From Burkholderiaceae bacterium (GTDB taxonomy: Bacteria; Pseudomonadota; Gammaproteobacteria; Burkholderiales; Burkholderiaceae), in the NCBI GenBank assembly GCA_947461335.1, contig CANHLB010000096.1, positions 1 to 6,716 of the forward strand: a DNA stretch of 6,716 nt. The letters run 5' to 3'. Of the stretch, positions 6,339-6,716 are shown in pieces. Both the position numbers and the translations under genes were made by a program. Below the pieces are notes generated by a model. That model saw nothing but the letters and a program-made list of their open reading frames with translations, had not been told where the DNA came from and did not search any database. Position 1 is the stretch's first letter, and every line of letters begins with the position of its first letter.

Positions 6339-6716
6339 CAGTAGCTATCGGTCAATCTATACCTCAATGTGCTATTCCAGCAACATCGGGACTGTCCTTT
6401 TCTCCAGCCTCTGCTAAAGGCAAAAAACTGGTCCTTTATTTTTATCCAAAAGATATGACACCAGGGTGTACAGCAGAGTCAGGGGAGTTCCGAGACAATA
6501 TCGCGGCCTTTACAAAAGCAAACACCCTAGTGGTAGGGGTTTCCAGAGATAGCCTAAAGTCACACGATAACTTTCGCAGCAAATTGGGCCTGCCCTTTGA
6601 ATTAGTAGCTGATACAGAAGAAAAGCTTTGCCAAATATTTGGGGTCATGAAGATGAAGAATATGTATGGCAAGCAGGTCCGTGGGGTTGAGCGCAGTACC
6701 TTCCTGTTTGATTCCT
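6335..6716 (+). CDS. bcp: Bcp/PrxQ-type peroxiredoxin (3' truncated)
   Basis: Thiol peroxidase of the AhpC/TSA superfamily, PrxQ/Bcp branch, which reduces hydrogen and organic peroxides in the cytoplasm. The window holds the first 127 residues of a protein usually near 155; the frame is open to the right edge. The thioredoxin-fold strand KLVLYFYPKD (31-40) leads into the active site PKDMTPGC, with P38, T42 and the peroxidatic C45. R120 in VERSTFLFD is the likely conserved active-site arginine. E. coli Bcp has its resolving cysteine at position 50 (five after C45); here that position is glycine (TAESG). C12 and C99 are the only other cysteines visible, and C99 aligns with a non-resolving cysteine of E. 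coli Bcp. The protein may therefore work as a 1-Cys enzyme or use another thiol. It follows arnD by 29 bp on the same strand without a terminator. It has no known part in L-Ara4N synthesis. Confidence 0.93.
   Translation, partial: MTVAIGQSIPQCAIPATSGLSFSPASAKGKKLVLYFYPKDMTPGCTAESGEFRDNIAAFTKANTLVVGVSRDSLKSHDNFRSKLGLPFELVADTEEKLCQIFGVMKMKNMYGKQVRGVERSTFLFDS

Noticed and set aside
6442..6672. Minus-strand open frame opposite bcp
   Set aside because: The plus strand encodes a clear peroxiredoxin with its active-site motif and strong ribosome binding site, so the minus frame is a shadow.

Overview
The window holds one polymyxin/antimicrobial-peptide resistance (arn) gene cluster, read entirely on the + strand, followed by the start of a bcp-type peroxiredoxin gene. 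The order is arnT (5' end cut off by the window), arnB, arnC, arnA formyltransferase, arnA decarboxylase, arnD, then bcp (3' end cut off). The host is probably a Gram-negative betaproteobacterium with moderate G+C. The genus Polynucleobacter or a close Burkholderiaceae relative is my best guess, from the base composition, compact spacing and gene order; no rRNA or other marker is present to prove it.

Together the genes build and attach 4-amino-4-deoxy-L-arabinose (L-Ara4N) to lipid A. The NAD-dependent decarboxylase (4322-5368) turns UDP-glucuronate into UDP-4-keto-arabinose. ArnB (1246-2400) transaminates it to UDP-L-Ara4N. The formyltransferase (3405-4274) formylates the amine. ArnC (2442-3404) moves the formylated sugar to undecaprenyl phosphate, and ArnD (5388-6305) removes the formyl group. 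After flipping across the inner membrane, ArnT (2-1234) transfers L-Ara4N to lipid A phosphates in the periplasm. Every enzyme in the window keeps the catalytic residues I could place. The flippase genes arnE/arnF and the UDP-glucose dehydrogenase gene are not in this window.

The main departure from the enterobacterial layout is that ArnA, one bifunctional protein in E. coli, is two separate genes here. Its formyltransferase half appears to use a TTG start directly abutting the arnC stop codon. Gaps between genes are short (0 to 47 bp), there is no internal terminator, and the set looks like one operon. Bcp follows arnD after 29 bp and may be co-transcribed. No stretch longer than 47 bp lacks a gene.

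I see no wholly new system. The items worth a second look are the split arnA with its TTG start, a ten-codon mini-ORF bridging arnD and bcp, the absent usual resolving cysteine in Bcp, a G7 tract near the ArnB active site, and small inverted repeats around the arnT end and in the arnB-arnC gap.
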